Shown: positions 21,361 to 31,713 of the stretch, piece after piece
Layout of the letters: each line of letters opens with the position of its first letter
Position numbering within the stretch: the stretch's first letter is position 1
Assembly (NCBI RefSeq): GCF_003590095.1
Contig: NC_039488.1
Coordinates: 5,766,001 to 5,830,000 of the forward strand
Length of the DNA: 64,000 nucleotides
Direction of reading: 5' to 3'
From: Trichoplusia ni
Lineage: Eukaryota > Arthropoda > Insecta > Lepidoptera > Noctuidae
Program-made: the position numbers and the translations under genes
Notes under the pieces: model-generated
Seen by the model: only the letters and a program-made list of their open reading frames with translations
Told to the model about the DNA's origin: nothing
Database searches by the model: none

Positions 21361-21740
21361 ATACACCGTGATTTTTTAGTCGTCTTACAAAAGCAGCCCA
21401 GTTCATGTATCCAATGACTAGTTCATGATAAAAAAATAGATATTTATGAGATTTGAAAAAAAAAATGCAGTTTTTATTCAATATTATGATGCAATTCGTA
21501 GTTTTTTAGAAACACAGCTCTGTTGGGAGCGTGGTCTGAGCCTTGTAACAATGGTGAGGGGCGCGGGCGGCTACAATTTTATCATTTTTAAGAGTATATT
21601 TCAGATTTCTCTTGTTTAATTTTCTTCGTACTCATTATCTTAGTTGATGATAAAAAAAAAATAAACGCGCCTAGGGGTATTTTACGTCGGATACATGAAC
21701 TGGGCTGCTTTTGTAAGACGACTAAAAAATTACCGTGTAT
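21361..21740 (+). mobile_element. MITE-1, complete
   Basis: Left arm 'atacaccgtgattttttagt', right arm ending 'aaattaccgtgtat'; arms pair over about 50 bp. Its interior carries 'ggtgaggggcgcgggcgg', an unusual GC-rich patch shared with the 14.8- and 57.2-kb copies. Confidence 0.9.
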
Positions 21741-21852
21741 TCTTACGATAAAATGAATAACCAACATAAAGCTTGGAAAACGGTAAATCATCAGGAGGAG
21801 TCATTTGATGATTTCCAGATTATTTCCCAAAGGAGTGACATGTGATTTTTTT

Positions 21853-22190
21853 AAGCCCTATCTATTTATTTTTGCTCTTAACTCTGCACATTATTAAGAC
21901 GACCTCCGTGGTCGAGTGGCGTACGCACCGGTTTCAAGGTGTCGCTACCTCTGAGGTCCCAGGTTCGATCCCCGGTCGGGTCAATGTAAAAAATCACATT
22001 TCTACATTTTCCCGGGTCTGGGTGTTTGTAGTGCCTTCGTTGTATCTGAATTCCATAACACAAGTGCTTTAGCAACTTACTTTGGGTTCAGAACAATGTA
22101 TGTGATGTTGTCCGCATTTATTTATTTATACATACATTTTAGTTTTAAAACCCTGTCTATTTCTTTTTTGCTCTTAACTCTGTATATTAT
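21853..22190. repeat. 45-bp imperfect direct duplication flanking a SINE-B
   Basis: Left copy 21853-21896 and right copy 22148-22190 both contain 'tttttgctcttaactctg' in the same wider context ('ccctatctattta' vs 'ccctgtctatttc'). Too long for a normal SINE target-site duplication. Confidence 0.6.
21898..22131 (+). mobile_element. SINE-B, full length
   Basis: Head, B-box 'aggttcgatccccg', body and ATTT tail all present. Overlapping ORFs on both strands are shadows. Confidence 0.85.
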
Positions 22191-22375
22191 AATGTTGTTT
22201 ATTAGTTAGGTACTTATGTAACTAAATAATATGTTGAACAAAAGCGAGTGTTGCTAACTGCATAAACTTGACTTGTGACGTAGATTTTGACTTGGGCCAA
22301 ACATTTGTTTGATTCACAAATATTTGTCTATTTAAGATAAATGTTTGTGGTCCGTTTCTATTTGATTAGAGTAAG

Positions 22376-22426
22376 GAACTTTAATTCTTGTATCTCGAGG
22401 TTTACAAAAACATTTAAATCACAAAT
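22376..22426 (-). mobile_element. SINE-A 3' fragment
   Basis: 'tttaattcttgtatctcgag' and 'acatttaaatcac'. A further worn B-box 'cgcgggttcaattctcgc' lies at 22500-22518 in the plus orientation. Confidence 0.5.
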
Positions 22427-22599
22427 ATTTTGTTTTCCATGTGGTCCCATTTAAACTCCTTAAGTTCTGACGAGTAGATTTTGAACTGTGTTCGACAGGT
22501 CGCGGGTTCAATTCTCGCATAGGACATGACCGTAATTTCAATTTAATTGTTTTATTTTTTTTATGACAGAAGAAGAAATGTATTATATGTGTAAAGGTA

Positions 22600-22712
22600 T
22601 ACTGTTTAGTTATCACGGTTCGTAAGACGAACGGACAGATGGACAAACAGCGGAGCCTTAGGAGAAAGGGTTCCGTATTTGACCCTTTGGCACACGGAAC
22701 TCCAAAAAATTC
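22600..22712 (+). repeat. Rep-2, 3' part
   Basis: 'acgaacggacagatggacaa' and 'gggttccgtatttgaccctt' then 'acggaactccaaaaaa'. 22713-23110 shows nothing recognised. Confidence 0.55.
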
Positions 22713-23119
22713 AACTGTCAGGGTTTTAGTCTAAATTTAGGTTATCATTACTTGCATTCTAGTCTACATCGTTCATTAATGTAAGCAAAACTATACCCAA
22801 TTAAGTTCATTATGAAATAAAATAACCAAATATTTAATTTTACCGAAAACCGATCGAAAACCAAATTAAAATTAAGGCCAACATCTTTTCTGTTTGAGAA
22901 CCCATCTATTTACATACCTGAGTCACTGCTGCTTACCAAGCGGATGCAATCGACCGATGACATCGTAAATTATTGTTTTTCGAGACTAGGTTAAGCGCGT
23001 GGTTTAGGTTGTTTTCATTATTTAGTTTTTTTTTGATGTTTTTTGGCACCAACTTCAGTTTTATTTAGTAATAAGTAAATTGAGTTGATATTTTTCACAT
23101 TTATATATATATATTTACT

Positions 23120-23250
23120 ACCGCTACTAAGGTTCCGCTGTCAGTCCGTCTATCAACGAGCTGTATTTCATGAACTATGATTGCCGGAGAGTTAAAATTT
23201 TCACAGATTATGTATCTTGGAGTCGTAAATTAAGGGAACGGCTTATTTGC
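23120..23250 (-). repeat. Rep-2, 3' part
   Basis: In reverse contains 'tgaaaattttaactct', 'catagttcatgaaatacag' and 'gaccgacagcggaacctta'-like sequence. Confidence 0.4.
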
Positions 23251-23540
23251 ATTTTTTTTAGTCTACTTGTGGCAAAGGCACATGGTCGGCTTATGAAAAT
23301 TGTTGATCTCGCTGAATAACGTTGTTCCTTACCTCGCATAGAAGTAGTTTTTTTTTTTAATTTATATTCAAACAAATTATATGCGTTTATTTTTTACTAT
23401 TTCTGTATAAGGATATGAGTCACTATTATTTTAAAGTTTTAAACTAACAGTTGTAACACCGGTTACAAATAAATAATTAAGAATATTATGCACAGAATAT
23501 TAATTAAAAAATACTTAATTATATACAGAAAACAAGAATC

Positions 23541-24098
23541 GGTCACCACGCTTGTGAGCTGCCCCACGGTTGGACGCCATTACCGTAGCTGTTAATAACA
23601 CCAACCTTTAACTGTCCCACTGCAGGCCTCTCATACAGAGAACGAGCATTGATCACCACGCTTGTGAGCTGCCCCACGGTGGGGCGCCATTACCGAAGCT
23701 GTTAATAACACCAGCCTGTAACTGTCCCACTGCAGGCCTCTCATACAGAGAACGAGCATTGACCACCACGCTTGTGAGCTGCCCCACGGTGGGGCGCCAT
23801 TACCGAAGCTGTTAATAACACCAGCCTGTAACTGTCCCACTGCAGGCCTCTCATACAGAGAACGAGCATTGATCACCACGCTTGTGAGCTGCCCCACGGT
23901 GGGGCGCCATTCCCGAAGCTGTTAATAACACCAGCCTGTAACTGTCCCACTGCAGGCCTCTCATACAGAGAACGAGCATTGATCACCACGCTTGTGAGCT
24001 GCCCCACGGTGGGGCGCCATTCCCGAAGCTGTTAATAACACCAGCCTGTAACTGTCCCACTGCAGGCCTCTCATACAGAGAACGAGCATTGACCACCA
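23541..24098 (-). repeat. tandem array, five 110-bp units
   Basis: Units start at 23541, 23651, 23761, 23871 and 23981, each exactly 110 bp, with a stub after 24090. Differences between units are only a few bases. In reverse the unit reads 'caagcgtggtgatcaatgct', 'gagaggcctgcagtgggac', 'acaggctgg', matching the LINE-L 3' region at 46.1 kb. Each unit has the 15-bp palindrome 'gccccacggtggggc' (first unit altered). An 88-codon ORF across it is incidental because 110 is not a multiple of 3. Confidence 0.9.
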
Positions 24099-24341
24099 AG
24101 ATATAAAAAAAAACTTAGTTCTACAGCATAACTCAATTGCAATATTAGAATTTGAATTCTAGGAAACAATTCATAGTTTAATTGGTCTGTATTTATAATT
24201 GTTTTTCCAATTATATAAACACAATCATTATACTATTTAGTTATCGCTTGTTAAAGAATAGAGAAGATTCACAGTCAAGGTCTTTCAAATTAAACTATAA
24301 AAAATAAATTATTTAAAACTCTGCCAAAGTAATGAAATTGT

Positions 24342-24510
24342 TTGATGAAAAACATCGTGAGGAAAGTCAATATCTAGAGAATCTTGTATCATATTAGAAT
24401 AGAAAAAGAATAAACTCCAAATATCTCTTCGACAAGTGACGTGACTTGTCAGTTCAATACAGTTGAGGGATTCGTCAGCGTTAGCGAGGAGACATGGTAA
24501 AAACACCAAA
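24342..24510 (-). repeat. Rep-3 copy next to a LINE-L scrap
   Basis: Rep-3 (24425-24497) in reverse reads 'ctcctcgctaacgctgacga' and 'ttgaactgacaagtcacgtc'. Bases 24342-24367 hold 'aaacatcgtgaggaaagt', a common LINE-L motif. The 66-codon ORF covers both; see the finding on Rep-3. Confidence 0.5.
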
Positions 24511-24523
24511 GCGCCTTGCCCAA

Positions 24524-24738
24524 ATTTGTATATATTCTAATTATTGCTCCGCAACAGCTAGACCGATTCTCAAGAAATATTGTGAGCATATTGGTTAGGT
24601 CTGAGAATCGGACAACTTCCATTTTTCACATCATGTGATAACTTTTATCCTTTTATTTGTAACGAAAATTTTTCTGCACCAGAAATTCGATGGAAATAAA
24701 TTATACCGCAAAACAACGTTGGCGATGTCAGCTAGTAT
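24524..24738 (+). mobile_element. Hel-3-like Helitron, diverged
   Basis: 'caacagctagaccgattctc' near the 5' side, 'ggtctgagaatcgg' inside, and 3' end 'caacgttggcgatgtcagCTAG'. The 3' stem is weaker than in Hel-1 and Hel-2. 24739-25189 holds nothing recognised. Confidence 0.6.
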
Positions 24739-25189
24739 TACATAAAGTATAATTTTAGATACTAAACAATTAATTTATCGCTTCAAGTCTTCCTAATTTA
24801 GCACACCATACCCTAAGGTCTATTCTAACACCATGTAAGGTCTCATTTGAGGTCACCAGATGTTACCATTGTTCCGATTTATCACATAGCGTCTGGAACC
24901 AAACCTTGACATTCAAATTAGCAACGCTCATACAAAGAGGTCGGATTAAAACAAAGCTTGGCTTTATTACAAAACTCATTTTGTAGTTTAGTTCTTTTTT
25001 GTGCAATATCTTTTTAAATCTAAAATGGAACTGGTATATGAATATATTATGTCTAACTTGTTGACCCCTGCCTTATCTTTGGCCGTATTTTTCAGAAACT
25101 ATTGTTAAAATAAATTGTGTAGCTTTGCAGCAACTGGATAAAACAGCTACATAGAAAAATGAGTTTTTGAATGAAAAAGATGTATATAT

Positions 25190-25345
25190 AATGCTTTCTA
25201 AGGATTAAAAACAAAATTGGGGGTATGAAAAGTAGATGTTGACCGATTAAGAATCAAAATGTACACAAAATTTCATAAGAATCGTTTCGGAGAATTTCAA
25301 TTATGTAAAACGTGACCCGAGAATTTTATACAAGAGATATTTGTA
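25190..25345 (-). mobile_element. Hel-3, 5' half
   Basis: In reverse begins 'tataaaattctcgggtcacg' and includes 'tccgaaacgattcttatgaa'. 3' half lost. Confidence 0.6.
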
Positions 25346-25351
25346 GTTTAT

Positions 25352-25670
25352 TCATCATCATCGGTCTAGCCTTTTCCCAACTATGTTAGGGTCGGCTACC
25401 ATTCCAACCGGTTTCAGCTGAGTACCTGTGTTTTACAAGGAGCGACTGCCTATCTGACCTCCTCAACCCAGTTACCTGGGCAACACGACACCCCTTGGTT
25501 AGACTGGCTATCAGACTTTTTCAAGCTTCTGACTACCTGTAACGACTGTCAAAGATGTAGGAATAACAGCCGGGACCCACAATTTAACGTGCCTTCCGAA
25601 ACACGGAGGAACTCGCTATGACAAAGATGGTCACCCATCTACGGACCAACCGCGTCCAGCATAGCTTAAC
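25352..25670 (-). mobile_element. SINE-5S, near full length
   Basis: From the GAT tail (reverse, 25352) through 'ttttcccaactatgttaggg' to the 5S-like head ending 'gtctagcttaac'-type sequence near 25670. A 60-codon ORF is a shadow. Confidence 0.85.
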
Positions 25671-25867
25671 GAGATATTTGTAGTTTGTTGTTTTATATAA
25701 TATGTAAAGTTGTAGTTTTAAATACAGAGTTTTTGCACTGTTGAGTTTTTTAAATAAATGTTCCACTTTTTACAGGCTTTCGTTTTCAAAGGCAAAGGTA
25801 CCCTCCCTCTAGAAGAAAGCCAAAAAGATTGGGTGACAAATTTATTACCTTAACAACCATTATTGGT

Positions 25868-25971
25868 CTAATCTGGATAAGGCTGGCACAAGACCGACGC
25901 AATTGACACGAGAAAGGGGAGGCCTATACCCAACAGTGGGAGGACAAAGGCTGTGGATGATAATAATGAAC
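25868..25971 (+). pseudogene. RTE-type LINE ORF2 C-terminus and tail
   Basis: In one frame, 25874-25953, the sequence reads a WIRLAQDR-like motif, an in-frame TGA, then GEAYTQQWEDKGCG and the terminal TGA. AQDR..W...EAY.QQW is the usual C-terminal signature of lepidopteran endonuclease-reverse transcriptase LINEs, probably RTE clade. The stop codon is part of the GAT-like tail, so there is almost no 3' UTR. Strongly 5'-truncated and dead. Confidence 0.65.
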
Positions 25972-25997
25972 AACTATTGCTTAACTCTGATTTTTAT

Positions 25998-26350
25998 TTT
26001 AACTTACGAATAGTGGTGGGCTCGCTGACCGGGCACATTCCACTTAATACACACCTTTTCACCATCAATGTTACAGATAGTCCACTATGCAGAGGCTGTC
26101 TTCAACATGAAGAATCAGCGGCACACGTGCTCCTGGAGTGCACGGGGGTCACGGAATGCCGGGCAGGGATCCTCGGTTCACCGAGCTCCGTCACAGAAGC
26201 CTGCGAACGTCCCAGGAGACTCCTGCGCTTCTGGAGGGAGTTGGGATGGCTGGACTGACAGCCTCCCAAGGCCACCTGACGCACAATAGGCCGACTTGGA
26301 GCCTACGTGCGGAAAAAAGAGCCCATCACCAAGAAACCAAGAACTAGAAG
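25998..26350 (+). pseudogene. LINE ORF2 C-terminal end with zinc-knuckle-like motif
   Basis: The open frame 25953-26258 (101 codons) starts in the previous LINE tail, so only about residues 18-101 belong to this element. They contain VVGSLTGHIPLNTHL, then CRGCLQHEESAAHVLLEC, a C-x2-C-x8-H-x4-C arrangement, and RRLLRFWRELGWLD before the stop. This is the region after the RNase H domain in R1/I/LOA-type non-LTR retrotransposons, whose protein performs target-primed reverse transcription. GC content is well above the surroundings. About 90 bases of 3' UTR follow ('ggccgacttggagcctacgt'). It is 5'-truncated and non-functional; the clade is inferred from memory of the family. Confidence 0.75.
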
Positions 26351-26847
26351 TTTTCTTCTACTTGATTTTATTTCAGTAACAGGGTTACATCATATTTAAA
26401 ATACCTCTATCGTACATATATACGCTATCACTATTTGAAATACCTCCTGGTGTCAGATGACATTGAACCCTTAAACCAATTCCGTTTTTACCTTCACTTG
26501 CAGAACTCTAAAAAGTTTACTAGCCAGTTATACCTAGTGTTATCTAGACTGTTTAGAAGCGGATCTTCACAGGGAAAACCAAGGCATAGCGCATCAAAAG
26601 ATGACAAACTGGTGACATCAAGATAATACATGAATTATTCATGAATGAATATCATTACAAGTGGACACGGTTTGTTTGGAATATGACAATTTGATATGGT
26701 TTGATGCGTCAATCTAATATTATGATAGTAACACATGGTTCAATAGAGGCTAATTTGAGGGTCAATAAAGATTAGATATGTGTCCCCATTAGTAAGGTTA
26801 GGCTATGTATTCCTCTGTTACTAGTTTACCTTAAGAATTTTTCTTTT

Positions 26848-27015
26848 TTTTCTCTTTTGGGAAATCATCAAATGACTCCTTTCGCTTTGGGTTGAGCAGA
26901 AGGGAGTGTCAGACTCCTACTGACTAAAACCCACCCATGTTCCTTGCTTTGCCCTTCGTGTACCGGGGCCACGGTAACCCTTTCGGACAATTCCGGTACC
27001 CCGGCAACCGTTATG
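26848..27015 (+). repeat. noctuid-type dispersed repeat, partial
   Basis: 'gggaaatcatcaaatgactc', 'gagggagtgtcagactc'-like sequence, 'gactaaaacccaccc' and 'ccggggccacggtaaccc'. The first motif recurs in reverse at 21.8 kb. I associate it with a repeat common in moths; class not determined. 26351-26847 holds no recognised feature. Confidence 0.4.
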
Positions 27016-27053
27016 TCTGGATAATAGCTTTTTTATACTGATGCTTTGTCAAA

Positions 27054-27262
27054 GACGACCTCCGTGGTCGAGTGGCGTACACACCGGTTTTAAGGTGTCG
27101 CTAGCTCTGAGGTCCCGGGTTCGATCCCCAGTCAGGTCAATGTAAAAATTCACATTTCTACATTGTCTTGGGTCTGGGTGTTTGTGGTGCCTTCGTTGCA
27201 TCTGAAACTTACTTTGGGTTCAGAACACTGTATGTGATGTGGTCCGAATTTATTTATTTATT
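27054..27262 (+). mobile_element. SINE-B with internal deletion
   Basis: Head and body as usual but lacks 'ccataacacaagtgctttag' before 'aacttactttggg', a deletion of about 25 bp. 27263-27729 has a reverse Rep-2 start 'ctcgcacttgaccg' near 27482 and otherwise nothing. Confidence 0.8.
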
Positions 27263-27729
27263 ATAACTAATTAAAAAAAGAGGGTCCAAAATAGAGTCTA
27301 TATTATACCCCACCAGCTAAATAATGTTAACTTATAAATGTACCTTTTGGAACACAGTAAAGATATTGAGTATTAAGTTTTGATGTTTTTTTGTTAAAAG
27401 CAACAAATAATTAAGGTCTTTTGGTAAGACAACATTTTCTTTAGACAATTTGTGCTAAGCCCTCTGTTGCCTAAATCCGACTCGCACTTGACCGATTTCT
27501 AATTCCTCCTTTTGTCTATAAGACACAATGTTGTAATCTCCTCAAATATAATATGACATCAAACATAGTCTTAATATTAATATTCATAATTTAATTAGTA
27601 ATTTTCACGCTATTTACAATGTAGGGCGAAGCAGAAAGGTCAAATCAAATATCAAAATAACGTCATTTTCTGATGTCATAGTGGCGACTTATATCTAAAA
27701 TAGGAAAGTAAAATTGATCCTGTACACAA

Positions 27730-27811
27730 GTTACATGTCTCCTCGCTAACGCTGACGAATCACTCAAATGTATTGAACTGACAAGTCAGAGTCACGTCAC
27801 TTGTCGAAGAG
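27730..27811 (+). repeat. Rep-3 copy
   Basis: 'tctcctcgctaacgctgacg' to 'cacgtcacttgtcgaag'. Joined directly to a headless SINE-A. Orientation taken as the strand with the conserved open frame. Confidence 0.5.
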
Positions 27812-27921
27812 GTTCGATACCCGCGTAGGACAAGCATTTGTGTGACCCACGAATGCTTGTCCTGAGTCTGGGTGTCTTTGTGCATGTGACTTGAATGTTT
27901 GTGAAACCCCAGAGACAAAGG
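27812..27921 (+). mobile_element. SINE-A from the B-box onward
   Basis: Starts at 'gttcgatacccgcgtagg' and ends 'gtgaaaccccagagacaaag'. The A-box part is replaced by Rep-3. 27922-28260 is unassigned. Confidence 0.75.
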
Positions 27922-28260
27922 AGGACGAGAGAGAGAGAGGAAGAGTCTTCCTTTTTAAGAAGAAATAACTAAGAAAATTTGCTTTAATTAACCAATGATT
28001 TAAGTAATATGTTTAAACGTCTTCTCCTCATAATACAGTTCAATTAAAAACTACAGTTTTTCCTATCAGATGTTATCTCGATAAAAAGTATTGCAAACTC
28101 AGAAATCGATCTTTAATAACTGACAATTGTTCGTTAGCGTGGTTTTAATTAGCTTAATTACTTACATTGTTATTGTCCTAAGACAGTGACGTGTCAATGT
28201 TATCTAGAAATATTATATTTCCTATGGCGCGTATAAAAAATGAAAAAGACTCATTTGAAT

Positions 28261-28345
28261 GCACGGATAGCCGAGCGGTTTAGGTCACTAGATAAATTCA
28301 TTGATCGCGGCGTGTCGCGAGTTCGATCCCCGCGTAAGACCAGAA
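28261..28345 (+). mobile_element. SINE-A head only
   Basis: 'gcacggatagccgagcggtt' then 'gtgtcgcgagttcgatcccc'. Both polymerase III boxes are intact but nothing follows, so it is a 3'-truncated copy. The A-to-B spacing is too long for a tRNA gene. Confidence 0.7.
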
Positions 28346-28398
28346 TTTTTGTTTAAAGCATGTGTATTTGCTTTTTGTATCTTTTTATATATTTTTTA

Positions 28399-28640
28399 CT
28401 AGTTGTTGCCCGCGACTCCGTCTGCGTGGACTTCATTTTACAGCGTTCGGTGGTCCCCGTTTCCATGGAAATACATTCCCTTAGTGATCTTATAGCTTTT
28501 ACACACCTCTTCAATTTTCTCTCGGGAACTATTTCAAAAACCGGGATTTGGCATGCATATAGCCATGTCAATGGCTATATGCATGCCAAATTTCATCCAA
28601 ATCCGTTCAGCCCAGTTCAGAGTAACAAACATCCAAACAT
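28399..28640 (-). mobile_element. Helitron with an internal perfect palindrome
   Basis: CTAG at 28399-28402 with the usual 3' hairpin, body 'tccccgtttccatggaaata' and a 5'-side 'caaatccgttcagcccagtt'. At 28547-28590 two 20-bp arms ('tttggcatgcatatagccat') pair perfectly around GTCA. ORFs on both strands exist because of the palindrome and are not genes. Confidence 0.65.
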
Positions 28641-28644
28641 CCAC

Positions 28645-28830
28645 TTGCTACTATGCACTTAAAAGCAAATATGTTTGTAAGTTTGTTACATCTTTACGCT
28701 GAAACGACTTTCCCGATTCCGATAACATTTGCTAAGGAGAGGTTAAAAATCATGTTCGAAAGTCCCAAATCGATGTCAAATCGATACTAGGATTCCTCAA
28801 CTGCGTTTTAATGACGACACAAGTTCATTC
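28645..28830 (+). mobile_element. Helitron-like 5' fragment
   Basis: 'aaatatgtttgtaagtttgt', 'cgctgaaacgactttcccga' and 'aatcgatgtcaaatcgatac'. Diverged; ends not defined. Confidence 0.35.
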
Positions 28831-29024
28831 ATAGTTCTTGACGTTGTTTTTTATGTGTTTTTCCTTGTAATGTCCGGATTCCAAGGTTTCCTTCACATAA
28901 TGATACGTATCCGTAAGCTACAAAAACAGAAACATCTTTACTATAGGTTTTTCCTAAATTATGACGCGATTACAACGGACTTCGCTAAATAAGGTATTTA
29001 GAATTAGATGATAAAGGATGTTGA

Positions 29025-29121
29025 CAAGTTACATGTCTCCTCGCTAACGCTTACGAATCCCTCAAATGTATTGAACTGACAAGTCAGAGTCTAGTGGCTA
29101 TACCGGAGGTCGTGGATTCCA
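29025..29121 (+). repeat. Rep-3 joined to a SINE-C scrap
   Basis: Rep-3 at 29025-29092, then 'ctagtggctataccggaggt' from a SINE-C head to 29121. The join falls inside 'agtct'. Confidence 0.45.
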
Positions 29122-29215
29122 TAGTCAAAATTTCGTGTCATTCCATAGGGCGACAGCTAATAGGGTCGCAAGAGACTACAAACAATGATAAAATAAAATA
29201 ATACAAAGTACAACT

Positions 29216-29313
29216 ACCTCCAACCCTAAATTCATGAAAACTGGTTTAGTTTTTTAGGCGCGAAGATGTAACAAACATACACACAAACTTTCGTATTTAT
29301 AATATTATTAGTG
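29216..29313 (-). mobile_element. Hel-1b, 5' part
   Basis: In reverse starts 'cactaataatattataaata' and runs 'gcgaaagtttgtgtgt'. A reverse Rep-2 start 'gtcaagtgcgagtcgggttc' is at 29508-29530 on the plus strand. Confidence 0.5.
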
Positions 29314-29819
29314 TGATGTCTTTTAAATACAAAATTACATACAAAACACATACATAACCTCATATCGCGTGGTTTTATAATTTTTTCTTGTATATTTTTT
29401 GTTGCAACAAAAAACGTATTATTCACACAGTAGCTGTGATGCGTGTTAAACTTATGTTTATAAATAATATGTAGTTACTGAACGAGAATAACTTTTGATA
29501 AAAAAACGGTCAAGTGCGAGTCGGGTTCCGTATAAAATAAATAAAAAATATATAATATAAAAAATAGGCAAAATAAAAAATACACAATGTATGATTAACG
29601 TGGTTTGATTTTTAACAGCTTTTTTATTATTTAATCATCTGCGCAAAAAAAACATTTCATCTATCTCAGTTTTTGAGATACAGCCTGTGGATACACAAAT
29701 GGACAGTCCAGTTTCATTTTTATCCTTTAGATACGGAGATCTAAAAACCAGATTTTTATTAAAACTTAAAATCTTAGTTCTTGATATTTTTAGTGATCTC
29801 ACTCAATACGACTTTTTCA

Positions 29820-29966
29820 CAGTATTCACAAACATTCAAGTCACATGCACAAAGACACCCAGACTCAGGACAAGCATTCCTGGATCACAGAAAATGTTTG
29901 TACTGCACGGGGATCGAACCCGCAACACGTCGGCCAGGACCTTTGTCACTCGGCTATCCGAGCAAT
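29820..29966 (-). mobile_element. SINE-A, near full length
   Basis: 'ggatagccgagtgacaaagg' head in reverse, B-box 'gggttcgatccccg'. Two plus-strand ORFs (103 and 68 codons) are shadows. Confidence 0.75.
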
Positions 29967-30316
29967 GTAACCGTGTATTGGCACTAATGATATATTAATG
30001 AAATGTTTTGACTAATCTTTTTTAAAATAAGCAGAAGTTTTCTCAAAACTTTATTGAACCCTAAACTTATCATCAATAATTAATTTTGCTTTCATTGTTA
30101 TTAAAACTCGCTAATAGATAAAATATTTAACTTCCGCCACGAAGTGTTAAGTCATTATATATAGATAAAAACGTCATCATCATCATTTTTTATTTAATAA
30201 GAACTAATGAGTTTGCATTTTGATTCCCTATTTAGTTTAAAGATGTCATCTCATGAACTGCGAATATTACGATTAATCATTAGGGCTTAATTTAATTGTT
30301 TTTTTTTATGATTTGA

Positions 30317-30555
30317 CTAGCTGTTGCCCGCGACTTCGTCCCCGTGGGTAGAAGATATGAATTTTGATTTATACCTGCCCGGTTTTTTTCACATTTTCCA
30401 TTGTATCTTGCTCCCATTAGTCCCAGCGTAATGGTTTATAGCCTAAAGCCTTTCCCGATGAATGGTCTATTCAACACAAAAAGAATTTTTCAATTTGTTC
30501 CTGAGATTAGCGCGTTCAAACAAACAAACTCTTCAACTTTATATATTAGTATAGA
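30317..30555 (-). mobile_element. Hel-2 Helitron, complete
   Basis: CTAG at 30317-30320 after A, GA at 30554-30555 before T. Lost the segment 'ggaccagtag' relative to others. 30556-30850 includes a palindromic 'caggggtggattgcccctgg' but nothing identified. Confidence 0.85.
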
Positions 30556-30850
30556 TATAGATTTGTAGCCTTGGGCCGTCCATGTTTGTTCTTTTATAGA
30601 GCAGGGGTGGATTGCCCCTGGTAGATACTCCATCACATTATAGATTAAAATTCTCAACAAGGCCTCTACATGTTAGTATTGTGTCCCCGTGTCCTTTAAA
30701 TAGGACCCCCCATGAAGTTATCCTGACAGTAAAGAGATACAAATAACTAAAACTCTTTTTCTATCAATCCCAAAAGACCTCTGTTCACCCTGTTTTACCA
30801 CTATCTCGTCCACTAAAAATAAAAATACGTTTCCTGTTTACTTTTTTTTT

Positions 30851-31078
30851 ATAAATAAATGCGGACAACATCACATACATTGTTCTGAACCCAAAGTAAG
30901 TTGCTAAAGCACTTGTGTTATGGAATTCAGAAACAACGAAGGTACCACAAACACCCAGACCCGAGAGAATGTAGAAATGTGAATTTTTACATTGACCCGA
31001 CCGGGGATCTAACCAGGGACCTCAGAGATAGCGACACCTTGAAACCGGTGCGTACGCCACTCGACCACGAAGGTCGTC
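30851..31078 (-). mobile_element. SINE-B, full length
   Basis: ATTT tail in reverse at 30851, head ending 'ccacgaaggtcgtc' at 31078. A 79-codon plus-strand ORF is a shadow. Confidence 0.85.
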
Positions 31079-31339
31079 ATCACTTTATTCAATCAAAATA
31101 TGTTATGTGTTTAAGTAGCCTCTCTGTAACATTGTGTTAACATCCTTTTGGCACGCAACTCAATCATGAACAGCCTTCAGGAAATTTCTTTGAACCTTCA
31201 CCAAGACATCACTTAGTATTATGATATTGCAACATCCTGTATAAAATCCTTTACGAGTCAGTTCCACCTTGAGATGGTTTCTGAATCAGTGAATATTACG
31301 CTTTTTCCCTATTTATATGTAAGCAGGGTCAAAAAATCT

Positions 31340-31610
31340 GGGCCTCAATTCTGCTATTTACAATGGCCGATAAATGAATGGCAATTGAATTTAATTTGAA
31401 ATTATTCCTAGTCTCTTAAAAGCCAAAATAATAATTGAAAATTAATTTTATTGATTTGTGTGTACCGTCTTATTTAGATTTCTATGGGACCGTCCCATAC
31501 TGAATTTCTAATTATTGTGTAGGAAAAATGAATAGGAGAATACGAAGAGTGTCATTTTGAGGCAATTCTCTTTCATTCATCGGTCATTGTAAACAGCAGA
31601 ATTGAGGCCC
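31340..31610. mobile_element. MITE-2, complete
   Basis: Inverted repeats of about 35-40 bp: left 'gggcctcaattctgctattt', right end in reverse 'gggcctcaattctgctgttt', each continuing into 'acaatggccgat'. 271 bp, non-coding. Target duplication not clear by eye. Confidence 0.85.
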
Positions 31611-31713
31611 TGACGTTCTGAGATATCAATTGAGAACTTTCCTTCTTTTTGAAGCCACACTACTTAATAAAATTGTTCACCATATAAATGTATGATCGTA
31701 CTGAACGCTTAAC

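Noticed and set aside
23631..23897. 88-codon ORF with a repeated peptide, resembling a repeat protein
   Set aside because: It runs over the 110-bp array; since 110 is not a multiple of 3 the frame shifts each unit and the peptide similarity is only partial.
23541..24098. CRISPR array
   Set aside because: The repeats are contiguous 110-bp units without unique spacers, in a eukaryotic context.
29687..29998. 103-codon plus-strand ORF
   Set aside because: Half is a reverse SINE-A and half a Rep-2 fragment; no protein signature.
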